Source: Pegea sp. RAD2-039 (taxonomy: Eukaryota; Chordata; Thaliacea; Salpida; Salpidae). From it: a stretch of DNA of 64,000 bases. The stretch covers positions 682,001 to 746,000 of the forward strand of contig JAQGEQ010000363.1 in assembly GCA_034620365.1 (NCBI GenBank). Direction: 5' to 3'. A model generated the notes under the pieces. That model was not told the origin of the DNA, made no database searches, and saw nothing but the letters and a program-made list of their open reading frames with translations. The position numbers were made by a program, and so were the translations under genes. Positions 61,301-64,000 of the stretch are shown here, in pieces (the stretch's first letter is position 1; every line of letters starts with the position of its first letter).

Positions 61301-64000
61301 AAAAATTAATAAAATCGTAGAAAAAATTTTAATATCTAAAGGATACTTAAACTGAAAATGTAGTTGGTTGTTTGTCTAATTGCATCTTAATAAAGTATTT
61401 AATAAAAAAATAGTTTTTAGTTTAAATATTTTATACAACAAATCTATTATTTTAATTAGATGTTATGAAAACAGTCAAAACTGTCAAAATATGTCACCTA
61501 TTTTAAAACTGTGTTAAAAATATGATTGAAGTAATTTTGTTAAAAATTGATTTATGATGCTGTAAGCTTCTTCATTTTCTCCACTAATTTTTATCTATTT
61601 ATTCTTCTGCAGTGTTCCAATCTCTTGTATAGGAACATAATTAAACTGTGATACTCACGACCTTTTCATTATCTTTCTACAGCCACATTGTTTTGTTTTG
61701 CTATTAAAGTTGTATAGTTGGTCACCGCAGATTTCATCGAATAAAAAAAATAAAAATTGTTGAATTAGATCAAAATTAAATACAAATTATCTGTACAACA
61801 TCTGCAAAGTATTCTGATGAAATTACTTCAAATTTTTAAGTTTTTATATCAAACATAGATAAAGTAGATGAAAATGTAAAAACTTTGGAAAGATCAGGTC
61901 AACCTTAGAATTCCCAAATCTTGAATGGAACGTATCTGAGATTATTTCTCTACTTTTCATAGCAATATTCAACTAGAAAAAAGTAAGGTGATATCATTCA
62001 ATAAGTTAGATTTTAATTAGCTTCAGTTGTTTAGACAGAAATCGACTGATGATTTCTACTTTAGCTATGGTATTGTTGCGCAAAGTAATTGTAAGATTTT
62101 AGAACGGAACAAAATATTTTTCCATTATCAATTACAACCAGTTTATTGTTTAACCGCTGATTTTGTGAAATATTTTTATGTTCTATCTGCAATGATCTAT
62201 ATAATTTGTTTTTTATCTCTGCATTTCTAAAAATTTGGAAAAGGAAAAAAATCAGTTTTAAAACTTTGGAGAAGCTAATTTTAGATGGTGACGGTCAGGC
62301 GTGGTAATTGTAACAAGTAATAAAGAGGAGTAGATAGCTTTGATGAGTTATGTAAGCAATTGGTTGATTTATCAGATCAACTGATAAACAAAGGTAAATC
62401 ATTGTTACATATTTATGTATGTGTTTATCTGATATAAAAACTGCATAGTTTAGTTTAAGTCTCTACTACTAGCATCTACGTTTTAAATTTTCATTAAAAA
62501 ATATCTTTCGAAAAATACTACAAATGAAATATTGTTTTGCATTGAGACTTTTTTTCTTGAGTTTTTATGCTTCACCAACAAAGTATTAAAGCTGTAATCA
62601 ACTTTTATTGTTTCTACATGCTAAGCTCTTTTTAGCAGTATGGTATTTTGAGATGGTTTACTTTTATTACATCACCCTGTCACACCCTACTTTAAAGATA
62701 TTTTAGTTAAAAGAATTTTACTTCAATGTCTGACGTTTTTACATGCTGGTTGTGGTTATAAAAGCTTAACGTTCTGATTTCCATGTTCAAGTCAATGAAC
62801 AAAATGTGTTATTAAGCCTAGGGCTGAAATAGTTATAATGAAGAACCAATATTAGGGTATGGCATGATGTTAAGTTTTTTTTAAACATAATTACCAATAT
62901 TAGTGTTGTTTTTAAACAAAATTAATCATATTGACTGTAACTTATTATTTCAATCGACGTTTTGTAACGCAATACAAAGTAATTACTTTACAACTATAAA
63001 ACTATAGTTTTGAAACATGAAGAATATTTTCGTTTATACTTTAAAAACATGTCCTCGGCTTAGAATCAAAATTCAAAACTCTCTTTAATTTAATTTTGTT
63101 TATAATTTTCATTTTTTAGTTTTTTTATGACAAATAATAAACTAAATATAATTGTCTAAGCACGATTTGTTTATTACTAAATTTGGTTTACAATTTGTTA
63201 GGACTGAAAGAAAATTTTGAATTAGTAAACAACAAATGATTATATAAACACACCTGAAACGTTAACTTCAATTTTAAGCTATTCAAATCAAGGCGAACAT
63301 CTATTGAATTTTATATATTTGCAAATAATCTAAATAAGAGCTTATAACAAATCTTCTAAAATCCAACCAAGTGATTCTTATTTGTTTTGACATCTTTTTT
63401 ATTCTTGGCGTATTTAATATTCACTTTATTTTGATGAAATTTTAGCTTCGTATTTATCTAAAGTCACTCAAAAAAGTATTACCAAAGTTTTAGGAGGGTT
63501 TCAACTAAAAGCAAATAATAAAAAGTTATTACTTCGTAAAAATATCATATAAATTTTTATAAATTATGAAATTGCTTAAAAAATTTGCAAAATTGTTTGA
63601 TTAAAATAGATTTGGCACAGAAGACAGCATTTAAACAATATTTTTTTCATTTAGATTTAAGAGGCTGAGTAAGTTATCTATTGAAAAAATCATCTTTAAT
63701 ATGTGGCTTCAATTATTTTAATCTGTTAGTAAATTTTAAATTTAAAAGATAACAATTATTGGTAAAATTATTAACTTTTATTTGAATTTCTGAATAGTCT
63801 ATACTTCTATTGTAAAGCTTTGAAAATGATACTTAAACTATTAATGTCTTTTAAGTTTTCTTTTTATATAGAGTATAATTTTAATCATTACAAGTAACAA
63901 TAGTTAACAATTTAGTTTAAACTATTTTATTATTATAAGCAAACTAATAAACTTTTTAAAGATTTAACAAATTGAAAATCCCTTTAAAGCTTTTGTTCAT
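58343..64000. other. Sequence downstream of TGF-beta
   Basis: 5.7 kb with no gene I can support. A long T-rich pyrimidine tract lies at 59935-59967. The 67-codon frame at 62027-62230 has no recognisable domain. Confidence 0.55.

Noticed and set aside
62027-62230. 67-codon plus-strand frame near the right end
   Set aside because: No ATG with context, no domain, no neighbours; likely chance.

Overview
This is a very AT-rich (roughly 70% or more A+T by eye) animal nuclear sequence. The coding parts are short exons with GT...AG introns that keep phase across every junction I checked. There are no operons, Shine-Dalgarno sites or bacterial genes, and I saw no intact transposon, rRNA or convincing tRNA. 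The phylum is not fixed by what I can read. A bona fide TGF-beta (sensu stricto) ligand next to a SEA-containing perlecan argues for a bilaterian, most easily a non-vertebrate deuterostome or a lophotrochozoan.

Left part, 1 to about 19.1 kb, minus strand: the 5' half of a perlecan-type basement-membrane heparan sulfate proteoglycan gene. I could join 21 coding exons (982 codons) from a signal-peptide exon at 18494-18562 down to 68-265, where the gene leaves the window. Order: signal peptide, acidic serine-rich stretch, SEA domain, Thr-rich linker (including a 26-nt micro-exon), three LDL-receptor class A modules, one Ig domain, laminin IV-A domain 1, a shortened laminin-EGF stretch, laminin IV-A domain 2 (unfinished). 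A likely promoter and a spliced 5' UTR lie at about 18.6-19.1 kb.

Middle, 19.1-43.4 kb: a 24-kb AT-rich spacer between two divergent genes. No gene could be assembled. It holds three isolated coding-like islands (about 26.46-26.67, 28.13-28.29 and 39.90-40.10 kb) and some GC-richer, regulatory-looking patches, including a perfect kappaB-type palindrome at 41771.

Right part, 43.4-58.0 kb, plus strand: a complete five-exon TGF-beta gene (412 aa). It carries the whole latency design: a straitjacket helix with the milieu-linking Cys, an RGD in the prodomain, furin sites and a nine-cysteine mature domain. Its large third intron (6.8 kb) carries a compact cluster of CRE/E-box/CCAAT-like sites. From 58.0 to 64.0 kb there is a 3' UTR with candidate poly(A) signals and then apparently empty sequence.

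The two genes sit head to head. One encodes an extracellular heparan sulfate scaffold, the other a latent growth factor that in vertebrates is stored in the matrix. Any functional coupling is inference.
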